Positions 63,974-64,000 of a stretch of 64,000 nt of DNA are shown here, one piece after another. The DNA lies in contig JABXII010000024.1 of assembly GCA_013373175.1 (NCBI GenBank), positions 29,109 to 93,108 on the forward strand. The letters run 5' to 3'. This DNA is from Campylobacteraceae bacterium (GTDB lineage Bacteria > Campylobacterota > Campylobacteria > Campylobacterales > Arcobacteraceae). Numbering within the stretch: position 1 is the stretch's first letter; each line of letters starts with the position of its first letter. A program made the translations under genes and the position numbers. The notes below the pieces were generated by a model, which saw only the letters and a list, made by a program, of their open reading frames with translations, was not told the DNA's origin and searched no databases.

Positions 63974-64000
63974 TATTTTCCTTCTTTTTTTGTTTTTAAA

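Overview
AT-rich chromosomal window whose gene content and synteny (ispDF fusion next to an HP1021/Cj1608-like regulator, hisIE fusion, luxS, nifJ-type PFOR) suggest a Campylobacterota (Epsilonproteobacteria), Arcobacter-like genome; this taxonomy is inference. Most of the window is core metabolism and translation: thrS-infC-rpmI-rplT, leuC, glmM, rpsT-prfA, rplM-rpsI, metH, ilvE, hisIE, thiC, ispDF, carA, purA, purM. It also holds a complete pst/pho phosphate module, a fecI/fecR/TonB receptor locus and a MarR-headed stress cassette. I saw no CRISPR array, prophage, IS element, rRNA or tRNA. The most interesting signals are non-coding or small: (1) a nested-palindrome intergenic element of about 140 bp between pgpA and carA; (2) three matching MarR-type operator palindromes, two inside the -35/-10 spacers of a marR gene and a detox-like operon; (3) matching 11-bp-spaced GTAAY repeats at the same distance from the -10 boxes of pstS and pstC; (4) a putative structured sRNA just upstream of luxS; (5) a 35-aa single-TM ORF absent from the ORF track; (6) an orphan pseudo-receiver regulator lacking the phospho-acceptor Asp. 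All family assignments come from reading translated sequence; no database search was run.
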